In this document: positions 6,503-14,490 of the stretch, piece by piece | Layout of the letters: every line of letters starts with the position of its first letter | How positions within the stretch are numbered: the first letter of the stretch is position 1 | Source of the DNA: Massilia sp. UBA2604 | GTDB taxonomy: Bacteria; Pseudomonadota; Gammaproteobacteria; Burkholderiales; Burkholderiaceae_D | DNA length: 14,490 nucleotides | Direction: 5' to 3' | Assembly: GCA_002339265.1 (NCBI GenBank) | Contig: DDKG01000146.1 | Span: 1 to 14,490, forward strand | Translations under genes and position numbers: made by a program | The notes under the pieces: generated by a model | Seen by the model: only the letters and a program-made list of their open reading frames with translations | What the model was told of the DNA's origin: nothing | Database searches by the model: none

Positions 6503-8947
6503 ATGACCTTCCGTGATCCCTCCCCCACGCCGATCGCCCTCGCCGCCCGCCTGCTCGTGGCCAGCCTGCTGGCGCTTGCCGCACCCGTCCATGCCACCGC
6601 CGCCGATACTGTCCCGGCCCAGCAGGCCGCGCCGCGCAGCTTCGATATCGCGGCCGGACCGCTCAACGCCGTGCTGGCGCGCTTCTCGGCCGCATCCGGC
6701 ATCTATATCGCCGCCAATGGCGCGCTGACCGCCGGCGTCGACAGCCCCGGAGTCCAGGGCCGCTTCGCGCCGCACGAGGCCTTGGCGCGCCTGCTGGCCG
6801 GCAGCGGCCTGCAGGCGGTGGCGCAGGGCAATGGCCGCTACATCCTGCAGGCAGCGCCGGCGTCCGCGGCTGCGGAGATTGCGCCGCGCCCGGCCACCGT
6901 GCCTGCGCTGCCCAAGGTGCTGGTGCGCGCCGATCGCGAACACGCCCTGGGCGATGTCGACGGCTTCGTCGCCCGCCGCAGCAGCACCGCCACCAAGACC
7001 CTGACGCGCCTGATCGAGAACCCGCAATCGGTGTCGGTGATCACGGCCGCCGAACTGGCCAACCGCAAGGCCGAGACGCTCGACGAAGCCCTGCGCTACA
7101 CGGCCGGCGTGACGCCGAACATGAAGCCTTGGGCGGTCGATGAATTCTCGATGCTGCGCGGGTTCGACCTCGGCGCCGCCGGCATCTTCCGCGACGGCCT
7201 GCTGACCTCCGGCCGGGCCTACGCCGCGCCGATCGAGCCATATGGCCTGGAGCGCCTGGAAGTGCTGCGCGGACCGGCCTCGGTGCTGTATGGCCAGTCG
7301 CCGCCGGGCGGCATGATCAATGCCGTGTCCAAGCGGCCATCAAGCGACGCGGTACGCGAGGTCGGCGTCGAGTACGGCACCTACGACCGCAAGCAGTTCA
7401 AGGCCGACATCGGCGGCGCGCTCGACGAACGCGCCGAGTGGACCTGGCGCATCACCGTGCTGGCGCGGGAATCCGGCACCCGCCTCGACCTCGACAGTGA
7501 CGACCGCATCTACGTAGCGCCAGCCCTGAGCTGGCGGCCGAACGCGAATACCCGCCTGACCCTGCTGGCGCAGTACCAGAAGGACGACCAGTCGTATGCC
7601 TGGCCCAACCAGCTGGTGCGTCCCGGCCCGCTCGGGCAGCCGGCGCCGAGCGTCAACCTGGGCGGGCGCGACAACCGCTGGGAACGTGAGAACCACGCCA
7701 TCGGCTACGAGTTCGAGCACCGCTTCAACGACACCTGGACCGTGCAGCAGAACCTGCGCTACACCCGCCTGGAACGCGACGAAACCAACGTCTTCCCGCG
7801 CGCGCTGCTGGCGGACGGCCGCTCGGTGACGCGCCTGTTCTATCCGCGCGATTCGGCCTGGCGCGGGCTGCAGGCCGATACCCGGCTGCAGGCGACCTTC
7901 AAGACCGGGGTATTGGCCCACAACGTGCTGGTCGGCCTCGACTACGCCGACAACAAGACCACCGACGGCTACCCCTACGAGATCACCCCGCTGCCGAACC
8001 TGGACCTGTACGCCCCGGTCTATGGTGGACACGCAGCCATCGTGCCGGCAGCGGCGCCGCGCAACGAGCTGTATCCGCTCGAGCAGACCGGCGTGTACCT
8101 GCAAGACCAGCTGAAATGGGACAGATGGGTGGTGACCGCCGGCCTGCGGCATGACCGCGCGAAGAATGCGAACACGCGCGAACTGCCGGCCGCCGGCACC
8201 TCCACGTTGGCCTACCGCCAGTCGGCCAGCAAGACCACCGGCCGCCTGGGCGCCGTCTACCTGTTCGATTCGGGCTGGGCGCCGTACATCAGCTATGCGA
8301 CCTCGTTCACGCCCACCATCGGCCGCGATGTCGAAGGCGAGCTGCTCAAGCCGTCCACCGGCCGTCAGTTTGAAGCCGGCCTGCGCTACCAGCCGGACAA
8401 TGCCGGCACCGTCTATACAGCCTCGGTCTTCAAGCTGGAGCGCGAGAACGTGACCACCGCCGCGCCGCAAAACCCAAGCGCCACCGTGCAGACCGGCGCC
8501 GTCGAATCGCAAGGCCTCGAGCTCGAGGCGCGCACCAACATCACGCGCAACCTGAGCGTGGTGGCCCAGTACACCTGGCTCGACACCGAGATCACGCGCA
8601 GCAACCGCAGCGACCGCGGCCTGTGGCAACCCGGCGCCGTGAGGCACAGCGCCTCGGTGTGGACGCGCCAGGACTTCAGGTTGCTCGATAATCTGCAAGC
8701 CTACGGCGCGCTGGGGCTGCGCTACTACGGCAAGTCGCGCTCCTACCAGGACTACGGCAACGAGAACATCGTCAATCCCGACTATGGCATGGTCGATGCC
8801 GCCTTCGGCGTCGAGCGCGGCCCGTGGCGCTTCTCGGTCAACGTCAACAACCTGTTCGACAAACAGGTCCTGCTCGATTGCGACACCACCTTCTGCTACC
8901 GCAACGCCGAGCGCACCGCCAACGTCAGCGCCAGCTACCGCTTCTGA
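6503..8947 (+). CDS. TonB-dependent ferric-siderophore receptor with STN signalling domain
   Basis: This 814-residue outer-membrane receptor imports a ferric siderophore with energy from TonB-ExbBD and signals its presence. A signal peptide is evident (hydrophobic 11-28, cleavage near ATA at 31-33). The STN domain follows (about 46-115, FDIAAGPLNAVLARFSAASG). A TonB-box-like KVLVRAD is at 138-144, then the plug (about 165-285) with NPQSVSVIT, YTAGVTP, MLRGF and LRGPASVLYGQSPPGG (255-270), and a beta-barrel ending in the terminal Phe needed for BAM insertion (SASYRF). The plug motifs resemble the FhuA/FoxA hydroxamate receptors more than catecholate receptors. A cysteine pair (CDTTFC) close to the C-terminus is also typical of these receptors. 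An 81-bp gap after fecR may hold a sigma-dependent promoter. The ligand is not proven. Confidence 0.95.
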   Translation: MTFRDPSPTPIALAARLLVASLLALAAPVHATAADTVPAQQAAPRSFDIAAGPLNAVLARFSAASGIYIAANGALTAGVDSPGVQGRFAPHEALARLLAGSGLQAVAQGNGRYILQAAPASAAAEIAPRPATVPALPKVLVRADREHALGDVDGFVARRSSTATKTLTRLIENPQSVSVITAAELANRKAETLDEALRYTAGVTPNMKPWAVDEFSMLRGFDLGAAGIFRDGLLTSGRAYAAPIEPYGLERLEVLRGPASVLYGQSPPGGMINAVSKRPSSDAVREVGVEYGTYDRKQFKADIGGALDERAEWTWRITVLARESGTRLDLDSDDRIYVAPALSWRPNANTRLTLLAQYQKDDQSYAWPNQLVRPGPLGQPAPSVNLGGRDNRWERENHAIGYEFEHRFNDTWTVQQNLRYTRLERDETNVFPRALLADGRSVTRLFYPRDSAWRGLQADTRLQATFKTGVLAHNVLVGLDYADNKTTDGYPYEITPLPNLDLYAPVYGGHAAIVPAAAPRNELYPLEQTGVYLQDQLKWDRWVVTAGLRHDRAKNANTRELPAAGTSTLAYRQSASKTTGRLGAVYLFDSGWAPYISYATSFTPTIGRDVEGELLKPSTGRQFEAGLRYQPDNAGTVYTASVFKLERENVTTAAPQNPSATVQTGAVESQGLELEARTNITRNLSVVAQYTWLDTEITRSNRSDRGLWQPGAVRHSASVWTRQDFRLLDNLQAYGALGLRYYGKSRSYQDYGNENIVNPDYGMVDAAFGVERGPWRFSVNVNNLFDKQVLLDCDTTFCYRNAERTANVSASYRF

Positions 8948-8950
8948 CGG

Positions 8951-10465
8951 ATGTCCGCCTCGAAGAACCCCGGCCTGCGCCAGTCGATGGCTGGCCTGCA
9001 CCTGTGGGCCGGCCTGCTGGGAGGATGGCTGCTGATCGCCATCTTCGTCACCGGCGGCATCAGCTACTACCGCGACGAACTCACGCAGTGGCTGCGGCCG
9101 GAAATCCCGGCCCGTCCCGCCATGCTCGACCAGGCCGCCGCCGCGCAGCGCGCACTTGGCACGCTGGCGCGGGAAGGCGCCGGCGCCGAACGCTGGCAAG
9201 TCATCCTTCCGGGACCGCGCGTCAATGCGCTCGAGGCGACCTGGGAAAATGGCGACGCGCGCGAACGCCTGCTGCTCGATCCGGCCAGCGGCGACGCGCT
9301 CGCCCCGCGTGCCACCCAGGGCGGCGAGTTCTTCTACTACTTTCACTTTTCGCTGCACTACCTGCCCGCCACGCTGGGCCGCTGGATCGTCGGCCTGTGC
9401 ACCATCATGTCGCTGGTGGTGGTGATCAGCGGGATCGTCATCCACCGGCGCATCTTCAAGGATTTCTTCACTTTCAGGCCCGGCAAGGGGCAGCGCTCAT
9501 GGCTGGATGCGCACAACGGCTTCTCGGTGCTGTCGCTGCCGTTCTACCTGATGATCCTGTACACCGGGCTGGTGACCCTGATGTTCTTCTACATGCCGTG
9601 GCCGGCGCTGGCGGCCTTCGGGCCGCAACAGGCGCGCGCGGAGCTGGCAAAGGTGATGCAGCCGCACTTCGACACGCCGGCCCGCAGCGGCAGCGCGGCG
9701 CCGCTGGCCGGCCTGGCGCCCCTGATGGATGAAGCCAGGCTGCGCTGGGGCATTGACAAGGTGGGCCGTGTCATCGTGAGCCATCCCGGCGACAGCGCCG
9801 CCCGCATCGCCATCGTGCGCGGCGACGGCGACCGCGTCTCGGTGGCGCCGTCCTGGCTGCTTTTCGACGGCGTCAGCGGCGCCTTGCTGGCCACGCACGA
9901 CAGCGCCAGCCCGGCGATACGCACCTGGGGCGGCGCCTATGCGCTGCACCTGGGGCGCTTCGCCGATCCCCTGCTGCGCTTCCTGTATTTCGCGAGCAGC
10001 ATGGCCGGCGCCGCCATGGTGGCGACCGGCATGGTGCTATGGGCCGTCAAACGCCGACAGACAGTGACGCGGCCCGGCATCGGATTACTGCTGGTCGAAC
10101 GGGGGAATGTGGCCTGCGTGGCCGGCCTGTCGGTCGCAGTGGCCGGCTTCCTGCTGGCGAACCGCCTGCTGCCGGCCGACCTTGCCCAGCGCACTCAATG
10201 GGAGGTTGACTGCTTCTTCATCGCCTGGGGCGCGGCGGCGCTGGTCTCGGCGTGCTTGCCGCCGGCACGGGCCTGGTGCACGCTGGCGTGGGGATCGGCG
10301 CTGGCGTGGCTGGCGCTGCCGGTGGTGAACGCGTGGACCACGCCGCGCGGCCTGACGACAAGCTGGCAGGCGGGAGACCAGATGTTCCTCGCCTTCGACG
10401 CCGCCTTTGCCAGCCTGGCCGTCCTGTCACTCCATCTCGCGCACCGGGTCAGCCGCCGACCTTGA
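8951..10465 (+). CDS. PepSY-TM inner-membrane protein, probable ferric-siderophore reductase
   Basis: This 504-residue membrane protein has the PepSY-associated TM architecture. A first helix is at about 15-38 after LHLWAGLLGG. A periplasmic PepSY-like segment follows, then helices at about 144-164 and 192-214, a second PepSY-like loop (about 255-330), a helix at about 342-366, and three or four more toward the C-terminus (about 385-405, 421-436, 441-460, 478-498). Conserved histidines in or near helices (H17, H132, H136, H165, H188, H333) could bind heme or iron. Proteins of this type, such as FoxB of Pseudomonas aeruginosa, are linked to reductive iron release from siderophores. It follows the receptor stop by 3 nt, so it belongs to the uptake operon. 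Its last 17 bp overlap the end of the opposing oxidoreductase gene. The reductase role is inferred. Confidence 0.88.
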   Translation: MSASKNPGLRQSMAGLHLWAGLLGGWLLIAIFVTGGISYYRDELTQWLRPEIPARPAMLDQAAAAQRALGTLAREGAGAERWQVILPGPRVNALEATWENGDARERLLLDPASGDALAPRATQGGEFFYYFHFSLHYLPATLGRWIVGLCTIMSLVVVISGIVIHRRIFKDFFTFRPGKGQRSWLDAHNGFSVLSLPFYLMILYTGLVTLMFFYMPWPALAAFGPQQARAELAKVMQPHFDTPARSGSAAPLAGLAPLMDEARLRWGIDKVGRVIVSHPGDSAARIAIVRGDGDRVSVAPSWLLFDGVSGALLATHDSASPAIRTWGGAYALHLGRFADPLLRFLYFASSMAGAAMVATGMVLWAVKRRQTVTRPGIGLLLVERGNVACVAGLSVAVAGFLLANRLLPADLAQRTQWEVDCFFIAWGAAALVSACLPPARAWCTLAWGSALAWLALPVVNAWTTPRGLTTSWQAGDQMFLAFDAAFASLAVLSLHLAHRVSRRP

Positions 10466-11462
10466 TCACGACCTTGCCGAAGGCCCCGCGCGCCAGGTGC
10501 TCGTAAGCTTCAACGGCTTGATCAAATGCATAGACCTTGTCGATCACCGGCTTGATGCCGTGCCGGTCGAGGAAGGGATTCATGCGGTCGAACGATGCGC
10601 GCGGCGCCACGGCGATGCCGCGGATGGTCGTTTGGCGGAAGATCAGCGGCATCAACTGCAGTGCAGTCGTCTGGCCAGTCAGGAAGCCGACCTGCGCGAT
10701 GACGCCAGCCACCCTGGTCGCCGATACGGACTTGTTCAAACCGTCGCCACCTGCGACATCGATCGTCACGTCCACGCCTTTGCCGCCAGTCAGCTTGAGG
10801 ACTTCCAGCTCCCAGTCGGGATGGGTGCGGTAGTTGATGCCGTCGCTTGCACCCAGGGCCTTCACCCTGGCCAGGTTCGCGTCGCTGCTCGAGGTGGCAA
10901 TCACGCGCGCACCGTGCGCTAGTGCGATCTGGGCCGCGAAGATCGAGACGCCCCCGGTGCCCTGCACCAGCACCGTCTGACCGGGCTGCAGGTTGCCGAC
11001 GTCCATCAGCGCGTACCAGGCGGTCAGCGCCGCGATCGGCAGGGTCGATGCCTCTTCGTCGCTCATCCCTTGCGGGGCCAGTACTGCGCCATCCTCGTGC
11101 AAGATCATGTATTCGGCCAGGCCGCCCGGCAGCGGCGAGCCGAGGCAGTATTCCGGCTCATCCGCCGCCGGCGCGCCCTCGAGCCAGCGCGAATACAGGT
11201 GCGAGTTGACGCGATCGCCAACCTTGAAACGCGTCACGCCTTCGCCCAACGCGACCACTTCGCCCACGGCATCGGATACCGGGATCAAAGGCTTTGGCAC
11301 CTTGTGCGGTTCGTAGATGCCGTCCACGATCGCCTTGTCACGGAAGTTGAGCGACACGGCGCCGACGCGCACCAGCAGTTCGCCCTTCTGTGGAACCGGC
11401 GTCGCAACGTCGCCCAGTACCAGGTTGTTCGAGCCAAAATCCTTCAGCAGCCATGCTTTCAT
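10449..11462 (-). CDS. MDR-family (quinone-oxidoreductase-like) NAD(P)-dependent oxidoreductase
   Basis: This 337-residue medium-chain dehydrogenase/reductase has the GroES-like N-terminal domain (about 1-125) and a Rossmann domain with the nucleotide motif GTGGVS (168-173) and VIATSSSDANLARVKALGA (187-205). The usual catalytic-zinc motif GHE is replaced by PVSDAVGEVV (61-70), and only one cysteine (C106) is present in the protein. This argues for a zinc-independent enzyme acting on quinones or enals, even though such genes are often labelled alcohol dehydrogenase. The substrate is unknown. The start at 11462 (MKAWLL) matches the family N-terminus; in-frame ATGs at 11468 and 11477 are possible alternatives. 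It is transcribed away from a LysR gene that probably controls it, and its 3' end overlaps the PepSY gene tail to tail. Confidence 0.9.
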   Translation of the reverse strand: MKAWLLKDFGSNNLVLGDVATPVPQKGELLVRVGAVSLNFRDKAIVDGIYEPHKVPKPLIPVSDAVGEVVALGEGVTRFKVGDRVNSHLYSRWLEGAPAADEPEYCLGSPLPGGLAEYMILHEDGAVLAPQGMSDEEASTLPIAALTAWYALMDVGNLQPGQTVLVQGTGGVSIFAAQIALAHGARVIATSSSDANLARVKALGASDGINYRTHPDWELEVLKLTGGKGVDVTIDVAGGDGLNKSVSATRVAGVIAQVGFLTGQTTALQLMPLIFRQTTIRGIAVAPRASFDRMNPFLDRHGIKPVIDKVYAFDQAVEAYEHLARGAFGKVVIKVGG

Positions 11463-11482
11463 CGTCATTCCAATCATTGAAT

Positions 11483-11536
11483 CGGGCAGAGATGCCCGGG
11501 ATGAAAAGTCTAATTCCTTCCACCCGATTGAGTTAG
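11483..11536. promoter_or_regulatory. Divergent regulatory region with candidate LysR site
   Basis: The 115-bp region between the two divergent start codons holds an inverted repeat, CTAATTC (11510-11516) and GAGTTAG (11530-11536), with 6 of 7 positions complementary across a 13-nt spacer. This shape is seen in LysR-type operators. Nearer the oxidoreductase, CGGGCA-GAGA-TGCCCG (11483-11498) forms a perfect 6-bp hairpin in its leader. I see no convincing -35/-10 pair in either direction. Confidence 0.35.
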
Positions 11537-11577
11537 TAGCTAGAATTCCTGACTTTCCATCCTCACATTCCACAATC

Positions 11578-12531
11578 ATGGAAGACCGTTTTGCAGGCAT
11601 CCGCGAATTCGTGCTCGCGGTCGACAAGGGAAGCTTTACTGCCGCGGCGGCGCAGCTCGGCGTGACCGGGTCGGCCGTAGGAAAAAGCATCTCCAGGCTG
11701 GAGGCACGGCTGGGCGTCCAGCTCCTGCACCGAACCACGCGGCGCATCGATCTCACCAGCGCGGGCGAAGCCTACCTGGCCAGCTGCCGCAACATCATGG
11801 AAGAACTCGACCAGGCCGAATGCTGGCTGGCGACCGGCAGCCAGCAGCCGCAGGGGCGCCTGCGGATCGACTTGCCGACCACCTTCGGGCGGCGTCATGT
11901 CGTGCCTACCCTGCTGGAACTGGGCCTGCGCCACCCGCAACTGGACCTGTCGGTGAGCTTGCGCGACCGCGCTGTGGACATGGTGGCCGAAGGGATCGAC
12001 ATGGCGGTCAGGATCGGCGCGCTGGGCGACCACGCCGACGTGGTCGCGCGCCGCCTCGGCGAGCAACGGCTGGCAATCTGCGCCGCCCCAGGCTACCTGG
12101 CGCGCATGGGCGAACCTGCCACCCGTGCCGACCTTGCCGGGCACGATTGCCTGACCGGATGGGGGCGCGGCGCCAGGCCTGGCTGGCTGTTGAAGAACGG
12201 GGGTGGAGAGGTCGAACGCCACGAAGTGCGCGCGCGCCACGAACTGACCGATGGCGATGCGCTGCTGGATGCCTGCCTCGCGAGCTGCGGCCTGGCGCAG
12301 CTGCCGACCTGGCTGGCCGGAGAAGCGCTGCGCTCGGGCGCATTGGTCGAGGTGCTGCCGGCACTGTCGGGAGCGTCGATGCCGATCCACGTGCTGTGGC
12401 AAAAGACCTGGCACCTGCAGCCGCGCGTGCGGGTTGCGGTCGATGCGCTGGCCGCGCTGGCGGCAAGGCATGCCGACATCTTCGATCCCGCAGGTGACGG
12501 GATCGGAGAACTTAGTCCGCCGTCGCGATAG
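11578..12531 (+). CDS. LysR-family transcriptional regulator
   Basis: This 317-residue protein starts with the LysR winged helix-turn-helix (about 5-64): FVLAVDKGSFTAAAAQLGVT, SAVGKSISRLEARLGVQLLHRTTR and a terminal LTSAGEAYL. A periplasmic-binding-protein-like effector domain follows from about 93 to 300, with GRLRIDLPTTFGRRHVVP at its start and the DMAVRIG motif in the middle. This pattern fits the large AaeR/DsdC-like CrgA group that usually controls a neighbouring divergent gene. The obvious target is the MDR oxidoreductase on the other side of the 115-bp intergenic region; the effector is unknown. The frame is open upstream, but the ATG at 11578 begins exactly at the family N-terminus. 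The 3' end overlaps the end of the opposing cysB gene by 20 bp. Confidence 0.92.
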   Translation: MEDRFAGIREFVLAVDKGSFTAAAAQLGVTGSAVGKSISRLEARLGVQLLHRTTRRIDLTSAGEAYLASCRNIMEELDQAECWLATGSQQPQGRLRIDLPTTFGRRHVVPTLLELGLRHPQLDLSVSLRDRAVDMVAEGIDMAVRIGALGDHADVVARRLGEQRLAICAAPGYLARMGEPATRADLAGHDCLTGWGRGARPGWLLKNGGGEVERHEVRARHELTDGDALLDACLASCGLAQLPTWLAGEALRSGALVEVLPALSGASMPIHVLWQKTWHLQPRVRVAVDALAALAARHADIFDPAGDGIGELSPPSR

Positions 12532-13441
12532 CCTTCTCGATATCCGCCCGCGTATACCCCTGGGCGAAACGCTCGATGAAGTGGAAGGCATACGCCCGCA
12601 GGTAAGAACCGCGGCGCACCGCCAGGCGCGTCACGTTCTGCGCGAACAGGTGCGAAGCCTCGATCGCGCGCAGGCCCTTGTCGCGGCCATGGTCGAAGGC
12701 CATCGAAGCGACGATGCCCACGCCCAGCCCCAGCGACACATACTGCTTGATGACGTCCGAATCCATCGCGGTGAGCACGATGTCCGGCGCCAGCCCGGCT
12801 TCTACGAACGCGGCGTCGATATGGCTGCGGCCGGTGAAACCCACGTCGTAGGTGATCAAGGGATGCTCGGCCAGGTCTTCCAGGCGCAGCGGCGAGCCGC
12901 TCGAGAAGATCGGATGGCCTTCCGGCGCCACGATCAGGTGGCTCCAGCGGTAGCATGGGAAGGACACCAGGTCGGGGAAGGCCGACAGGCCCTCGGTCGC
13001 GATCCCGACGTCGGCCTTGCCCGAGGCGACCCACTCGGCGATGTGTTCCGGTGAACTCTGCTGCAGGGCGATGCGCACGTTCGGGAAGGCGTTGCGGAAC
13101 GACTGCACCACTTGCGGCAGCGCGTAGCGCGCCTGGGTGTGGGTCACGGCGACCGTCAGCGTGCCGCTGTCCTGGGCCGCGTATTCGCGGCTGGCCTGCT
13201 GCAGGTTCTCGGCTTCGACCAGCAGCTTTTCGACGATGCGCAGGATGCCCTTGCCGGGCGGCGTCAGCCCGGTCAGGCGCTTGCCGTTGCGTTCGAAGAT
13301 GACCACGCCCAGTTCCTCTTCGAGCTCGCGGATCTGGCGCGAGACGCCCGGCTGCGAGGTGAACAGGGCGTTGGCGACTTCGGTCAGGTTGAAGTCGCGG
13401 CGGGCCGCTTCGCGGACCGAGCGCAGCTGCTGGAAGTTCAT
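12512..13441 (-). CDS. cysB: CysB-family LysR regulator of sulfur assimilation
   Basis: This 309-residue LysR protein matches CysB/Cbl. The N-terminus [20 protein letters not shown] carries the winged helix-turn-helix with [19 protein letters not shown] (27-45). The effector domain carries the [10 protein letters not shown] signature (100-109). In CysB, residues T100, T102, Q103 and T149 line the sulfate/N-acetylserine-responsive pocket; here T100, T102, Q103 and T149 are at the same numbers, and a Thr is at 203 near the fourth ligand. CysB activates sulfate and thiosulfate uptake and reduction genes when sulfur is limiting. Its ATG overlaps the cysA stop (ATGA), so it is translated as the last cistron of the sulfate transporter operon, which makes CysB rather than Cbl the likely identity. 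It is slightly shorter than enterobacterial CysB (324). Confidence 0.9.
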   Translation of the reverse strand: MNFQQLRSVREAARRDFNLTEVANALFTSQPGVSRQIRELEEELGVVIFERNGKRLTGLTPPGKGILRIVEKLLVEAENLQQASREYAAQDSGTLTVAVTHTQARYALPQVVQSFRNAFPNVRIALQQSSPEHIAEWVASGKADVGIATEGLSAFPDLVSFPCYRWSHLIVAPEGHPIFSSGSPLRLEDLAEHPLITYDVGFTGRSHIDAAFVEAGLAPDIVLTAMDSDVIKQYVSLGLGVGIVASMAFDHGRDKGLRAIEASHLFAQNVTRLAVRRGSYLRAYAFHFIERFAQGYTRADIEKAIATAD

Positions 13442-14490
13442 ATCGCGTTTCCTTCGTCGACGAACACTTCGATGCGGCGCGGACGCACCACCAGCGTCTC
13501 GCCTTCCTTGAGGCCCAGGCTGGCGAAGCGCTCGTTCGGCATCACCGCCTCGATGATCTGCTGGTTGTCGGAACGCTCCAGGTCGAGCTGGGCCAGCGGG
13601 CCGATCGCATGCGCGCGGCGCAGCTTGGCCACCACGCCTTCGGCGCCGGGCGTGTAGCGCTCGACGTCGAGGTCGTGCGGACGCACGTAGCCGATGCCGG
13701 CGCCGTCACGCACGCCCGCGTGCTGCGGCGCCTGGAAGCTCACTTCTCCGCTGGCCAGCACGCCTTCGTGCACGCGGCCGTGGAACAGGTTGACGTTGCC
13801 CAGGAAGCCGTAGACGAAGGGCGAGGCCGGGTTGTTGTACACCTGGTCCGGGCTGCCCAGCTGCTCGACGCGGCCCTTGTTCATCAGGACTACCTGGTCG
13901 GCCACTTCGAGCGCCTCTTCCTGGTCGTGGGTGACGAAGATCGAGGTCACGTGCAGCTCGTCGTGCAGGCGGCGCAGCCAGCGGCGCAATTCCTTGCGCA
14001 CCTTGGCGTCGAGCGCGCCGAACGGTTCATCCAGCAGCAGCACGCGTGGTTCGACCGCGAGCGCGCGCGCCAGGGCGATGCGCTGGCGCTGGCCGCCCGA
14101 CAGCTGCGGCGGATAGCGGTCGGCGATCCAGTCGAGCTGCACCAGCTCGAGCAGCTTTTTCACTTTCTCGCGGATCTGCTGCTCCGACGGGCGCTCCTTG
14201 CGCGGCTTGACGCGCAAACCAAAAGCGACGTTTTCGAACACGGTCATGTGCTTGAACAGCGCATAGTGCTGGAACACGAAGCCGACCTGGCGCTCGCGCA
14301 CGTGGCGGTGCGAGGAATCCTGGCCGTCGAGCAGGACGGAACCGGAATCCGGGTATTCGAGGCCGGCGATGATGCGCAGCAGCGTGGTCTTGCCGCAGCC
14401 CGAAGGCCCGAGCAAGGCGGTCAGCTCGCCGTCCGGGAACTGCAGCGAAACGTCGTCGAGCGCCGTGAACTGGCCGAACTGCTTGCGGAT
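13438..14490 (-). CDS. cysA: Sulfate/thiosulfate ABC transporter ATP-binding protein (5' end beyond window)
   Basis: The window contains the last 350 residues and the stop; the frame stays open to the edge, so the start codon (probably only about 8 residues further) is outside. CysA hydrolyses ATP to drive sulfate import through CysT/CysW with a periplasmic sulfate-binding protein. All ABC ATPase motifs are present, in visible-fragment numbering: Walker [10 protein letters not shown] (28-36), Q-loop Q74, signature LSGGQRQR (130-137), Walker B VLLLDE (150-155), D-loop GALD and H-loop H188 in [12 protein letters not shown]. The C-terminal part (about 230-350) is the TOBE-type regulatory domain with [13 protein letters not shown]. 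The beginning of the visible fragment ([16 protein letters not shown]) is typical of CysA. The overlap with cysB supports the sulfate assignment over other CUT1/MalK-like importers. Confidence 0.94.
   Translation of the reverse strand: MRKQFGQFTALDDVSLQFPDGELTALLGPSGCGKTTLLRIIAGLEYPDSGSVLLDGQDSSHRHVRERQVGFVFQHYALFKHMTVFENVAFGLRVKPRKERPSEQQIREKVKKLLELVQLDWIADRYPPQLSGGQRQRIALARALAVEPRVLLLDEPFGALDAKVRKELRRWLRRLHDELHVTSIFVTHDQEEALEVADQVVLMNKGRVEQLGSPDQVYNNPASPFVYGFLGNVNLFHGRVHEGVLASGEVSFQAPQHAGVRDGAGIGYVRPHDLDVERYTPGAEGVVAKLRRAHAIGPLAQLDLERSDNQQIIEAVMPNERFASLGLKEGETLVVRPRRIEVFVDEGNAI

Noticed and set aside
7340..9445. A 701-codon open frame antisense to the receptor and PepSY genes
   Set aside because: High GC removes stop codons from the complementary frame. 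The translation lacks recognisable domains, and the sense strand has unambiguous receptor and PepSY proteins.
1..14490. CRISPR arrays, insertion sequences with transposase, phage genes or toxin-antitoxin pairs
   Set aside because: No spaced direct repeats, transposase, integrase or small paired genes are visible. Coding density is high and base composition is even throughout.

Overview
This is GC-rich, densely packed chromosomal DNA from what looks like a betaproteobacterium of the Oxalobacteraceae (Massilia/Telluria-like). That placement is an inference. It rests on base composition, on the pairing of aat with a bacterial-type bpt next to a class 2 pyrD, and on cysB sitting directly behind cysA. 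No database search was possible.

Layout. (1) Positions 1-420: an initiator tRNA-fMet gene on the minus strand with a well-formed sigma70 promoter, then a 158-bp imperfect inverted repeat (159-316) that codes for nothing convincing. (2) Positions 421-4830, plus strand: a zinc-ribbon Nudix hydrolase, aat and bpt (the two aminoacyl-tRNA-protein transferases of the bacterial N-degron pathway), pyrD (quinone-linked dihydroorotate dehydrogenase) and a Tas-like aldo/keto reductase. Nudix-aat and pyrD-tas are spaced 1-2 nt apart. bpt and pyrD each have their own short upstream region with a TAGAAT -10-like hexamer. (3) Positions 4849-10465, plus strand: a complete iron-uptake signalling unit. It has a Fur-box promoter, a FecI-type ECF sigma factor, a FecR-type anti-sigma/transducer, a TonB-dependent receptor with an N-terminal signalling (STN) domain, and a PepSY-TM inner-membrane protein. 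The gene order matches foxI-foxR-foxA-foxB of Pseudomonas, and no siderophore biosynthesis gene is present, so uptake of a foreign hydroxamate-type siderophore is the favoured reading. (4) Positions 10449-12531: a divergent pair, an MDR-family oxidoreductase (minus) and a LysR regulator (plus), sharing a 115-bp promoter region. (5) Positions 12512-14490, minus strand: cysB-type regulator and the 3' part of cysA (sulfate ABC importer ATPase), overlapping by ATGA.

How the parts work together. The siderophore unit is expected to be derepressed when iron is scarce, and a ligand-loaded receptor should then signal through FecR to the sigma factor. CysA and CysB couple sulfate import to its regulator. 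Aat and Bpt attach Leu/Phe to destabilising N-termini for ClpS/ClpAP. 

No undescribed multi-gene system is evident. The least explained features are the long palindromic element at 159-316, and the pyrD leader, where a G-run at the predicted transcription start can pair with a C-run touching the start codon. The latter resembles the pyrimidine-sensed start-site switching known for enterobacterial pyrC/pyrD.
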